A stretch of 64,000 nucleotides of DNA, taken from positions 1-64,000 of IMG/VR virus record IMGVR_UViG_3300029827_000001; one strand, given 5' to 3'. Made by a program: the position numbers and the translations under genes. Positions 50,898 to 59,642 of the stretch are shown here, piece after piece (the first letter of the stretch is position 1; every line of letters starts with the position of its first letter). The DNA comes from a virus. A model generated the notes under the pieces. It searched no databases. It was not told where the DNA came from and saw only the letters and a program-made list of their open reading frames with translations.

Positions 50898-51173
50898 CTA
50901 TTTTGATAGGAACTTTCCTTCTCTTGGTAACCTGGTCTGTTCTATAGGGAGGATTGCTATCCCCACTGCATGACCGTATGTTTTACTATTTACAATCCAG
51001 ATAACCACACCCGCTTGTTGATCTATAATTCGGGTTACTATAGATTCATCATCTTTCAAATCGACGTAAAAATCTGAGATGGTTGTTGGGAGTGATGTTG
51101 TTGGTTCAGCATAACATAAACCAGTAGAAAGAAGTAAAACTACTATTAATAAAACTAAAACCTTCGTTTTCAT
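50898..51173 (-). CDS. secreted protein, 91 aa
   Basis: Signal peptide (L-V-L-L-I-V-V-L-L-L-S-T-G-L-C-Y-A) then a small beta domain. ATG 51173 follows GAGGAGGTACT and is the first gene below the promoter motif at 51234. Function unknown. Confidence 0.65.
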   Translation of the reverse strand: MKTKVLVLLIVVLLLSTGLCYAEPTTSLPTTISDFYVDLKDDESIVTRIIDQQAGVVIWIVNSKTYGHAVGIAILPIEQTRLPREGKFLSK

Positions 51174-51233
51174 AGTACCTCCTCTATCTTTGACATTCAA
51201 AATTTTAATATAAACCTATCGACTTGTTATTGG

Positions 51234-51249
51234 TAATTAATATATATAG
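51234..51249 (-). promoter_or_regulatory. candidate phage promoter motif, copy 3
   Basis: Minus-strand CTATATATATTAATTA, 61 bases above ATG 51173, in the divergent gap with the sugar operon at 51305. Confidence 0.6.
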
Positions 51250-51304
51250 AGTAACTTATATTATCTAAAAGAACAAATTAATAATTAAAAATGAAAGGAA
51301 TAAT

Positions 51305-52300
51305 ATGAGAATTCTTTTTAACTCAGTGAATTGTGGGTTAGGTAATAATGGCGGGTCTTCAACTATAGTACATTCTGCTAATACCCTTATTGAACTGGGG
51401 CATGACGTTAAAATTATTGATAGCATGAGAAATCAGTTTACTTGGTTTGAGCTAAAGGCAAAACATATAGTCTTAAAAGATCTAAATGATAGTCCAGACG
51501 CAGATGTTGTAATTGCAACTGGTTATAAAACTGTTAGCTCTACCCTTAGGTTGCCAAAAAGGTGTGGGATTAAAGCACATTGGATAAGAGCATGGGAACA
51601 CTGGCAAATGTCAGATGATCAGATTTTTACTAGAGTACTAAACGTTCCAACTATAAAGTTAGTTAATAGTATATGCCTACAAAGGAAACTAGAACAATAT
51701 CAAATTTCTTCCCATATAGTTCGTCCTGGATATGATTTTGGAAAGTTGTATCCTCTAAACTTAAGAAATTATAATAGGGGAGAATTTGTAGTAGGAGCTT
51801 TATACCGAGAAGGAGTTCATGGACAAAGAAAAAGAACCAAATGGTCTCTTGATATTATAAAAGAACTAAAATCAAGAAAAAGAATAAAATTCTGGATGTT
51901 TGGGTCTGAACCAAAACCAAATTTTTCTTTCATTGATAACTATCTGAAATCTCCATCATTCCAGGAGAAGAATGATTTTTATAATAGAGTACATTTATGG
52001 ATTGCTCCTACAATGTCTGAAGGTTTACACTTACCCCCTGCTGAAGCAATGATGACTGAATGTCCGGTTGTTGGTACCAATGCTCAAATGAGTGGTATGC
52101 AAGACTACTTAATTGATAGAGAAACTGGTAGAGTTTCTGGAGATAGTATAAGTTCCTTTAGAGAAACTATCAGAGAAGTTCTTGATGATCCTAAAAGCAT
52201 GGAACAGATGGGAAAAAAAGCTAGGCTAAAAATAGCTGATCTTGGAGATAGAAAAACTAATATGTATCTAATGGTAAACTATTTGAAGAGTTTAATATGA
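51305..52300 (+). CDS. GT4-type glycosyltransferase
   Basis: GT-B fold. G-L-G-N-N-G-G-S-S near residue 11 and W-I-A-P-T-M-S-E-G-L-H-L-P-P-A-E-A-M near 235 with the E-x7-E-like acceptor/donor site. First gene of the sugar operon, AAAGGAAT site. Confidence 0.78.
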   Translation: MRILFNSVNCGLGNNGGSSTIVHSANTLIELGHDVKIIDSMRNQFTWFELKAKHIVLKDLNDSPDADVVIATGYKTVSSTLRLPKRCGIKAHWIRAWEHWQMSDDQIFTRVLNVPTIKLVNSICLQRKLEQYQISSHIVRPGYDFGKLYPLNLRNYNRGEFVVGALYREGVHGQRKRTKWSLDIIKELKSRKRIKFWMFGSEPKPNFSFIDNYLKSPSFQEKNDFYNRVHLWIAPTMSEGLHLPPAEAMMTECPVVGTNAQMSGMQDYLIDRETGRVSGDSISSFRETIREVLDDPKSMEQMGKKARLKIADLGDRKTNMYLMVNYLKSLI

Positions 52301-53130
52301 GCGTAAAAATATATAAAGTCAAAGAGATTTTAGATAGCTTAGAGGAATGTATAGTTGAGAGAAAACCTTTCTCTCTAATAAGATTTGGAGATGGAGGGAT
52401 CAAATTGATCCACTCATATTTCTATAGAGATTATAATCAGTTGCTTAAGATATGTAAAAAAGAAGGTCTACCGAATGATAAAGTTGAACATATAATTAGA
52501 CTTTGGGCAAGATATGCAAACGAAGCTGATTTTATTGACTCTCCTCAAGTATATTTCTCTAATAAATTCTGGGGTAAATACAAAAAAGGGTTTATCCACG
52601 CTTCTGATAAAACTTTAATTAGAATGAAAATGTGGAAGGATTTATATCAAAGGGCAGGTATTGATATTCATAAGGTCAAATTCTGTAACCCAGAAGTAAA
52701 TTACTTGATGTGTATAACTATACCTTCTAAAAGAACTATTTTTGAGTTAATGAAAGGTAGAAAAATATGTTGTATAACGTCTTGTCCTGAAGCGATTAAT
52801 AATTTATCAAAGTATAATATTGACGTTGTCAAGATTGTTGGGCACTATGAAAATCAGTTTGAAAATTCTTTCTCAGATGTAGTTAGTGTTATTGAAGGAA
52901 GAGCACTGTTATATGACTTTTGGATGGTTGGTGCTGGAGAACTTGGGAGAATATACTCAGGTTTGATAAAAGCTAGAGGTGGTCGAACTATTGATATGGG
53001 ATTTGTTATTGACTATTGGAAGAATCATGAGATACCAGCACGTCTTGGTGAATTTGTATCTTCTCATCCACTAGATCCTCTGAAATTTGTCTTAACTAAA
53101 TATGGAAATCCCTATGCAGACCATATCTAA
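52297..53130 (+). CDS. GT-D-fold (DUF1792-like) glycosyltransferase
   Basis: The N-terminal P-F-S-L-I-R-F-G-D-G-G motif near residue 21-31 is that of the GT-D/DUF1792 enzymes that add glucose to serine-rich adhesins. 277 aa is the right size. Overlaps the previous stop. Confidence 0.65.
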   Translation: MSVKIYKVKEILDSLEECIVERKPFSLIRFGDGGIKLIHSYFYRDYNQLLKICKKEGLPNDKVEHIIRLWARYANEADFIDSPQVYFSNKFWGKYKKGFIHASDKTLIRMKMWKDLYQRAGIDIHKVKFCNPEVNYLMCITIPSKRTIFELMKGRKICCITSCPEAINNLSKYNIDVVKIVGHYENQFENSFSDVVSVIEGRALLYDFWMVGAGELGRIYSGLIKARGGRTIDMGFVIDYWKNHEIPARLGEFVSSHPLDPLKFVLTKYGNPYADHI

Positions 53131-53857
53131 GATTGATATTACAATGACAAGTGTTCTTCGACCTGGAATAGTTAATGAAACGCTTGAGTCATTTTGTAAT
53201 AATCTCTTTACCGAAAAGAGCAGGTATCGCCTAGTAATCAATATTGATCCAGTTGGTGAGAAAGTAAAAGCAAAAGAAGTAGTAAAAGTTTGCCAAAAAT
53301 ACTTTGATGATGTTGTTTATAATATTCCAAACAAACCATCTTTTCCAGCAGCTGTAATATGGACATGGAAAAATTCCAGGTCAGATTGGGTTTTTCACCT
53401 TGAAGATGATTGGAAGATAAATAGTAAAGTTGACATAAATCATATGATCAGCATACTTAATAAGTATAAAGATGTTGCTTGTCTCAGAATGTCAAAACAT
53501 CCTCTTCCTAGGAGAAAGATAATTAAGCTATTTAGATCGAATTATAGTTTTAAACCAGAAGGTTTTTTTATTGGTCAAGATAGAAAAGCTCAGTTTGGAC
53601 TGAATCCTGTACTTATAAGAGGAAAATTCATTAAACGAGCATTACCATATATGGTTACTACTAAGAACCCTGAGAAGCAGTTTAGATATGGCAATGAACT
53701 TCTAAGAGACTTTATTATGAAATGGAGATATGCTATTTATGGAAGACCAGGTCAAGGTGCTCTAGTGGTTGATAACGGATCAAAATGGAGGAAAGATTTT
53801 GGATTTGATAAACCAGACCCAGAGGAGGGTCCGTTTTTAGTATGGAAAAAGAAATAA
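53114..53857 (+). CDS. GT2-like glycosyltransferase
   Basis: Family N-terminus (I-D-I-T-M-T-S-V-L-R-P), V-F-H-L-E-D-D-W near residue 95 as the D-x-D site. ATG 53102 is in frame but has no site; 53114 is also only moderate. Confidence 0.65.
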   Translation: MQTISKIDITMTSVLRPGIVNETLESFCNNLFTEKSRYRLVINIDPVGEKVKAKEVVKVCQKYFDDVVYNIPNKPSFPAAVIWTWKNSRSDWVFHLEDDWKINSKVDINHMISILNKYKDVACLRMSKHPLPRRKIIKLFRSNYSFKPEGFFIGQDRKAQFGLNPVLIRGKFIKRALPYMVTTKNPEKQFRYGNELLRDFIMKWRYAIYGRPGQGALVVDNGSKWRKDFGFDKPDPEEGPFLVWKKK

Positions 53858-54609
53858 AATTATTCTGGAGTCGTCAAGATAATAATTTTGGAGATAAATT
53901 ATCTCCTTATATTGTTGGAAAAATATCTAAAAGAAAAGTAAAATATTGTAATTCTCCAACTCCAACTAGAACAGTATATTTGGCTGTTGGAAGTATTTTA
54001 CATCATTTAGGTTCTTCTATGAAATGGTGTGAAATTTGGGGTTCTGGTTTAATGGATCAGAATCATAAATTGTTATCTCCCAAGAAGATTCATGCAGTTA
54101 GAGGTCCACTAACTAGACAATTTCTAATAAGACAGAGTATAAATTGCCCAGACATTTATGGAGATCCAGCTCTTTTATTACCTCGGTTATTTAATCCTGA
54201 CATTGAGAAAAAATATAAAGTTGGTATTGTTCCACACTTCGTCGATCAAAAAGATAACTGGATTGGTATTCAATGTTTAAGAAAAGATGTTTTGTTTATA
54301 GATGTTTATGAACCTGTTGAGAAAGTTATTACTAACATTTTATCTTGTCAAGCAATCCTTTCTAGTTCTCTACATGGTTTAATTGTTGCAGATGCATATA
54401 GAGTTCCATCCTTATGGATTGAACTATCTGGTAAAGTAAAAGGAAAAGGTTTTAAGTTTAGAGATTATCTATTATCTGTTGGAGTTGAACCTTATAAACC
54501 ATATACTCTTGGTCTTCCTTATAGGAGTATTGATGCCCCTTTGAGGTTTGTAAAGAAATATGATCTAAAGATTGATCTGGATAAGCTTTTAGAGAGTTGT
54601 CCATTCTGA
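53842..54609 (+). CDS. polysaccharide pyruvyl transferase-like enzyme
   Basis: W-S-R-Q-D-N-N-F-G-D-K-L-S-P-Y near residue 8 and A-V-R-G-P-L-T-R near 86 with S-S-L-H-G-L-I-V-A-D-A-Y-R near 176-188 are the family pattern (CsaB/WcaK type). Would add a pyruvyl ketal to a sugar, giving the glycan a negative charge. Confidence 0.8.
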   Translation: MEKEIKLFWSRQDNNFGDKLSPYIVGKISKRKVKYCNSPTPTRTVYLAVGSILHHLGSSMKWCEIWGSGLMDQNHKLLSPKKIHAVRGPLTRQFLIRQSINCPDIYGDPALLLPRLFNPDIEKKYKVGIVPHFVDQKDNWIGIQCLRKDVLFIDVYEPVEKVITNILSCQAILSSSLHGLIVADAYRVPSLWIELSGKVKGKGFKFRDYLLSVGVEPYKPYTLGLPYRSIDAPLRFVKKYDLKIDLDKLLESCPF

Positions 54610-54621
54610 GGAGTTACAAAA

Positions 54622-55902
54622 ATGAAAATTACTTTGATATATCTACCTCATCCGTATTTAAAGCAACCAGATGCTCAGGCTCCTTTGGGTATTATGTATC
54701 TGGCATCAGTCATAGAAGAAAATGAATTTGAAGTTGAAATAAAAAATTATTCTTCTTACTTAACATATGAAGCGATTGCTGACCTTAATGAATCTGACTT
54801 TTATGGAATAACAGTAACCAGTTTAGAACTTCCACAAGCAAATAGATTTGCATACCTTATAAAGGAAAAGTTTCCAGAAGCAATTATTGGTTTAGGTGGT
54901 CCCGGAACTTATACAGAAGAGTTTGTTGACTGGTCAGTTGTGGATACTATTTGCAAGGGAGAAGGTGAGATTACTTTTCTTAATATGTTAGAAGATGTAA
55001 GGAATAAGAAACTAAAGAAAATCTACAACGGTCAAATAGTTGATAATCTTGATACAATTCCATTTCCATCAAGAGATTTACTTAAGGATAAGCAAGGAGG
55101 AAATATCTTTGCGTATAACAAAACATATAAAGAAGGAGGTAGTACCGTTCTCTTAACATCTCGTGGATGTCCTTTTAAATGTACTTTCTGCTCAGCTCCC
55201 AAGTTTACTTATAGTAAGAAGGTTCGTCATAGAAGTTCCAAGAATGTTAAACAAGAAATAGAGCATGTCATCCAGAAGTATGGCATAAGGCAATTCAGAA
55301 TTTCAGATGATATGTTTACTGCTAATAGAGATAGAGTCCTAGATTTATGTGATCACTTGAGTTCCCTTGATATAGTATGGAGAATTTCGACTAGAGTTAA
55401 ACCAATTGATTATGAGATGTATAAAATTATGTTTGAATCTGGTTGTCGAGAAGTTTCTTTTGGAATTGAAAGTTTTGACGACGATGTATTAAAAGTTTTA
55501 AGAAAGGGAACTACCTCTAAAGATAATGCTAGAGCATTAGAGATAGCTCATCAAGTTGGAATGAAAAGCAGAGTTTTATTTATGATAAGAACTCCAGGTC
55601 AAACTAAGGAGACAGTTAAAAAGAATATTGAGTGGCTACAGAAAGTTCCATACGATATTATTTGTGTAACTAGTTTTGTTCCCTTACCTGGTTCTGAGAT
55701 ATGGGAAAAACCAGATGAGTTTGGAGTAGAAATTTTATCTAGAAATTTAGATGACTATAATTTTTACTTCTTCGGTTCTTCAGGAGAGAATGAACTAAAA
55801 AATGTAATTAAGATTAAAAACAGAAGTTTGGAAGAGTTTAATGAAGAAACGCAGTATTTTAAGGATTGGATTAAGGCAACTGGTAAATTGAATATTGGGT
55901 AA
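54622..55902 (+). CDS. B12-binding radical SAM enzyme
   Basis: N-terminal B12-binding Rossmann domain (residues 1-130) with Q-A-P-L-G-I-M-Y-L-A and I-I-G-L-G-G-P-G-T; then the radical SAM C-x3-C-x2-C (Cys183, 187, 190). The domain order is that of class B radical SAM methyltransferases. May methylate or rearrange a sugar in the operon. Strong GGAG site. Confidence 0.85.
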   Translation: MKITLIYLPHPYLKQPDAQAPLGIMYLASVIEENEFEVEIKNYSSYLTYEAIADLNESDFYGITVTSLELPQANRFAYLIKEKFPEAIIGLGGPGTYTEEFVDWSVVDTICKGEGEITFLNMLEDVRNKKLKKIYNGQIVDNLDTIPFPSRDLLKDKQGGNIFAYNKTYKEGGSTVLLTSRGCPFKCTFCSAPKFTYSKKVRHRSSKNVKQEIEHVIQKYGIRQFRISDDMFTANRDRVLDLCDHLSSLDIVWRISTRVKPIDYEMYKIMFESGCREVSFGIESFDDDVLKVLRKGTTSKDNARALEIAHQVGMKSRVLFMIRTPGQTKETVKKNIEWLQKVPYDIICVTSFVPLPGSEIWEKPDEFGVEILSRNLDDYNFYFFGSSGENELKNVIKIKNRSLEEFNEETQYFKDWIKATGKLNIG

Positions 55903-55907
55903 AAAGC

Positions 55908-56603
55908 ATGAGCATACTGAATGAATCTCAAGAGCAACGTGATATAGAACTATCTAAGATAACCAAAATCTCTCTGAAAAAGATTAAATCAATTATACCG
56001 AAAAGTCCTGACTCAATAAGAATTTATGATGGGCAGTCTTCTATTAAAAGTGAAAATGATATTCTATCATTGTATAAAGAGTATAAGTGTTTAGATATTA
56101 TTGCGTACTTAAAAACTTTAATGGTTACTAGTATTGAATCTAGACATCGTGAACTATACTCTCTTATTAGAAAAACTAGTAGAAAAGTGTGCCTAGATTT
56201 TGGAAGTGGAGTTGGAACTCATGCAATTGCTCTATTTGAGAATTCCAATGAAGTTTCTATACTCGATGTCCCAGGGCCTCTTCTTAATTTTACTTTAGAT
56301 CGAGTTAGGTTAAGAGGATTTAATCCAAAGGTTTACTACCATGATTCTCAACTGCCCGATTCATTCTTTGATTTAGTTATTTGTACCGATGTATTAGAAC
56401 ACGTATATGATCCAGTACGAGAGTTAGCAAGAATAACCAATTGCTTAAAGAGATCTGGTATATTACATCTACAAGTCAGTTCAAAGATTAAACCTTCTTC
56501 TGGTCATTTTGAATCTTCAATTAGAAAGTGGAAAATTGAGGGACCTAAGTTTCTTGGTGGTAACTATAAGAAAATTGGTGAAACTATATATAGGAAATTA
56601 TGA
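55908..56603 (+). CDS. SAM-dependent methyltransferase, 231 aa
   Basis: C-L-D-F-G-S-G-V-G-T-H near residue 88 is the SAM loop; D-L-V-I-C-T-D-V-L-E-H near 153 the second motif. An 80-residue helical head precedes it. Substrate likely a sugar or a glycan intermediate. Confidence 0.8.
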   Translation: MSILNESQEQRDIELSKITKISLKKIKSIIPKSPDSIRIYDGQSSIKSENDILSLYKEYKCLDIIAYLKTLMVTSIESRHRELYSLIRKTSRKVCLDFGSGVGTHAIALFENSNEVSILDVPGPLLNFTLDRVRLRGFNPKVYYHDSQLPDSFFDLVICTDVLEHVYDPVRELARITNCLKRSGILHLQVSSKIKPSSGHFESSIRKWKIEGPKFLGGNYKKIGETIYRKL

Positions 56604-57085
56604 TGATTACTGCTAAACTTACTCAGGGGAAAAATTGCTCCATATCTAAAAACGCGCTTATAGGATTTAAGGAACACGGTGGAGAAATTATTCTTGGTAA
56701 CAATGTTGTAATCCGGCATGGAGTGATTCTAAGAACTTGTACTGGTGTAATAAAGATTGGCAATAATACTATTATTAACTATCATTGTATTATGCATGGA
56801 CTTGGTGGAATCACAATTGGTAATGATGTTGTGTTTAGTCCATATGTTCAAATATATGCTCAAAACCATGGAATCTTACCAGATAAGTTAATACGAGAAC
56901 AAAAGAATACTGGTCAGGGAGTCATAATAGGAAATGATGTTTGGATAGGTGCAGGAGCAATTATTACAGATGGAGTAATGGTTCAAACTGGATCTATAAT
57001 AGGTGCAGGTTCAATTGTAACAAAAAATATTGGAAGTTATCAGATATGGGCAGGAAATCCTGCTAGAAAAATTGGAGATAGATAA
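56600..57085 (+). CDS. hexapeptide-repeat acyltransferase
   Basis: Left-handed beta-helix repeats ([I/V]-G-N-N-x-x-[I/V]-x) fill most of the 161 aa: I-I-L-G-N-N-V-V, I-G-N-N-T-I, I-G-N-D-V-V, I-G-N-D-V-W-I-G-A-G. It ends W-A-G-N-P-A-R-K-I, typical of WbbJ/O-acetyltransferases. Would acetylate a sugar. Confidence 0.88.
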   Translation: MMITAKLTQGKNCSISKNALIGFKEHGGEIILGNNVVIRHGVILRTCTGVIKIGNNTIINYHCIMHGLGGITIGNDVVFSPYVQIYAQNHGILPDKLIREQKNTGQGVIIGNDVWIGAGAIITDGVMVQTGSIIGAGSIVTKNIGSYQIWAGNPARKIGDR

Positions 57086-57673
57086 TTGAAGAAGTTAAAG
57101 AATATACCAGTTTTGGTAAAGTGGATTCATTGGAGAATGTCGAATTTAGTGAGTGAGTATGAACCTACTAGCATTATTGATATGGGTGGGGTTGGAAGAA
57201 TAAAGAGTTTTGTAAACTGTAAAGTTGTAGATGCAAATCTTAAAGCGGGAATTGATGCAACTAAATTACCATTTAAAGATAACTCATTCGATATATCCTT
57301 ATCAATTAATACTTTAGAGCATATTAAGAATAAAAAGAAATTTCTCTTAGAAGCAATTCGAGTAGCAAAAGTTGCTTCGATACATTGGTTTCCTTATGGA
57401 GCAGGTGCTAAACTAACTGAGAAGTTAAAAAAAGAGCTTGGCCACAAGCACCCCTGTAGTATCCCAGAATATCAGGATATTCTCCCATTTTTAACTGACT
57501 CAAAGACTAGTTGTAAATTTAAAGAATCTATAAGTTGTAAAGATCATTTACTGCTGTTAGCATCTATAAATGAAAAAATGAATAACAGTAAAACATTTGA
57601 GTTTATTGAGAAATACGGAAACGTACCTTATAGTTTTATCTTGTCAGCAGAATATCGAAGAGGTGAAGAATGA
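57086..57673 (+). CDS. SAM-dependent methyltransferase (type 11-like), 195 aa
   Basis: I-I-D-M-G-G-V-G-R near residue 31, then D-A-T-K-L-P-F-K-D-N-S-F-D and S-I-N-T-L-E-H near 56-77, the small-molecule MTase order. TTG start with GGAGATAGATAA before it. Confidence 0.7.
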   Translation: MKKLKNIPVLVKWIHWRMSNLVSEYEPTSIIDMGGVGRIKSFVNCKVVDANLKAGIDATKLPFKDNSFDISLSINTLEHIKNKKKFLLEAIRVAKVASIHWFPYGAGAKLTEKLKKELGHKHPCSIPEYQDILPFLTDSKTSCKFKESISCKDHLLLLASINEKMNNSKTFEFIEKYGNVPYSFILSAEYRRGEE

Positions 57674-58563
57674 AGATTCTCTATTTTTCGGACGGATATG
57701 CTTGGCATGTTATGGGAACCAAACGCTCGATTTATGAAGAAGTTCAGAAACGGGGTCATGAAGTTATCTATCTTGATAAGGGTTTAGTTTGGAATATACC
57801 ACAACTTATATTTGATCATAATCCGGATCAGATTTGGTTAGTTCATACTGGATTATCTTTCTCGGGACAAGATAGAAAGAAAATAAAAGTACCAATTGTT
57901 GGGTTCGGTTTTAGTGATCCAGTGTATAGAATTATAGACTATAGTATCTTTGATATTTATGTAACTAACCATTTTGAGACATATAAGAAGGTTTCAAAAA
58001 AGATGAAATGTATTTATAACCCAACTGCGTGTGATCTTAAATTTCACCAGAAACTTAGCATTCCAAAAACGACAGATCTCTTAATGATTGGAACTGGAAC
58101 TCATGCTAGGTTTAAGAGTAAGAAAATGAGAATAACATATGTTAATAAACTTAGAAAAGATACAAGTTGGATTGTCACAGCGTATGGAAAAAATTGGCCT
58201 AAGCATATTAGAAATCATGGTCATATTGAAGGTCAAGAATTTCTAGTTGCTATAAATAGCGCAAGATTAGGTTTAGATATCCAAGATGAAGTATCTCCTT
58301 TAGCTCATAGGATGTTTGAATTTGGAGCGTGTGGAGTTCCAGTTATAACCAAACACAGACCAGAAGTCTTAATACATCTTGAAGATGGTAAAGAAATTCT
58401 AACCTATCATAACTATAATGACCTTTTGGAGAAAGTAAATCATTATCTTAATAACCAATCTGAGTTAGAACAAATAAGTACAAATGTATTGGAAAGGTGT
58501 GTGAGAGACCATAATATAAGTAATAGGGTTAATCACATATTGGCAGAACTTCAACGAGGGTAA
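57670..58563 (+). CDS. CgeB-like glycosyltransferase, 297 aa
   Basis: GT-B-like with C-terminal D-E-V-S-P-L-A-H-R-M-F-E-F-G-A-C-G-V-P-V-I near residue 205-225, the donor-binding motif of the CgeB/DUF3880 group. Confidence 0.75.
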   Translation: MKILYFSDGYAWHVMGTKRSIYEEVQKRGHEVIYLDKGLVWNIPQLIFDHNPDQIWLVHTGLSFSGQDRKKIKVPIVGFGFSDPVYRIIDYSIFDIYVTNHFETYKKVSKKMKCIYNPTACDLKFHQKLSIPKTTDLLMIGTGTHARFKSKKMRITYVNKLRKDTSWIVTAYGKNWPKHIRNHGHIEGQEFLVAINSARLGLDIQDEVSPLAHRMFEFGACGVPVITKHRPEVLIHLEDGKEILTYHNYNDLLEKVNHYLNNQSELEQISTNVLERCVRDHNISNRVNHILAELQRG

Positions 58564-58566
58564 TAA

Positions 58567-59598
58567 ATGACTAAGGACTTTTGGTTATTTAGAACAAACC
58601 TGAGGCCATTAGAGTATTACCATCAGTATAAGAGCTTAGAAAACTTTGAAAAGAATTGTCATGACTTTTATCTACTAATGGGAATATGGTTTCTTAGAAA
58701 CCACATATACGATAACTTTATTGTCTGGCGACTAAACCCGAAAAGACAGAAATTAGCAGATATTACTTTTAATATAGATGGTAAGAAATTTATCCAGAGA
58801 TGGGTAGATAACTTTAATGAAGTATTCGATTACATCCCACCAAAAATTTCCTTCTTTCGAGGAGGATTCCCTGAGTACTGTAAACTTACAAAAATCAATC
58901 CTGACCATTTTGGGAAGAAACTATACCTCGGTGCTGGCAAAAGAGTCTATCCTCAGCATGGTGGTAACTATGATTTAATACTTTTAGAAAGTGAAAAAGA
59001 TAATCAAAACGAATATAAAACTGCACCTTTCTATAAAACTGCTAATAATGAGATATTTAAACCACTTGGAATGCCAAAAAAATATAACCTATGCTGGATT
59101 TGTAATTTTGCTCAAATAAGGCACAAAGGTCAAGAATTTTTTATAAGTGAGATTTCTAAATCTATTCACTTAAAAGGATTATCTATTGTTCACTTGGGGA
59201 ATAAACCAGAAGATGGGCAAAGAATGTGTAAGAAATATGGAGTTAATAATATTGACTTTGTTGGGTGGGTTGAAAGACCAATTCTAAATGAGTATCTAAA
59301 TTCTAGTTTTTTTGGGGTAGTAACATCAAATGAGCAAGATGGTTGTCCTAGAGTTATAACAGAAATAATGATGTCTGGAGTACCTCTACTATTAAGAAAA
59401 AGAACTAGACTCCTTGACTTCTATAAAAGGTCTGGAGTAATAATATTTGATGATAAAAGTTTAGAAATGAAGATACAGCACGCGATGCATAAGTATCAAG
59501 ATTATAATAATCAAGCGAAAAAAAATGTTGAAGAAAAACTAATCATGGATAAAGTCTGTAATATGAACTTAAATCTATGGAACAACTCAAAAAAATGA
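58567..59598 (+). CDS. GT1/GT4-like glycosyltransferase, 343 aa
   Basis: GT-B fold with N-Y-D-L-I-L-L, W-I-C-N-F-A-Q and V-T-S-N-E-Q-D-G-C-P-R-V-I-T-E-I-M near residue 255-272 with the E near the donor site. Last gene of the operon. Confidence 0.75.
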   Translation: MTKDFWLFRTNLRPLEYYHQYKSLENFEKNCHDFYLLMGIWFLRNHIYDNFIVWRLNPKRQKLADITFNIDGKKFIQRWVDNFNEVFDYIPPKISFFRGGFPEYCKLTKINPDHFGKKLYLGAGKRVYPQHGGNYDLILLESEKDNQNEYKTAPFYKTANNEIFKPLGMPKKYNLCWICNFAQIRHKGQEFFISEISKSIHLKGLSIVHLGNKPEDGQRMCKKYGVNNIDFVGWVERPILNEYLNSSFFGVVTSNEQDGCPRVITEIMMSGVPLLLRKRTRLLDFYKRSGVIIFDDKSLEMKIQHAMHKYQDYNNQAKKNVEEKLIMDKVCNMNLNLWNNSKK

Positions 59599-59616
59599 GG
59601 GGACCCGACTCCCCTC
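59597..59616 (-). terminator. convergent terminator hairpin
   Basis: GAGGGGA/TCCCCTC stem, six-base loop, followed on the minus strand by ATTTTTTT. Ends the island from 60887. Confidence 0.75.
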
Positions 59617-59642
59617 TAATCACGAGTTCACTTCTGATCTCT

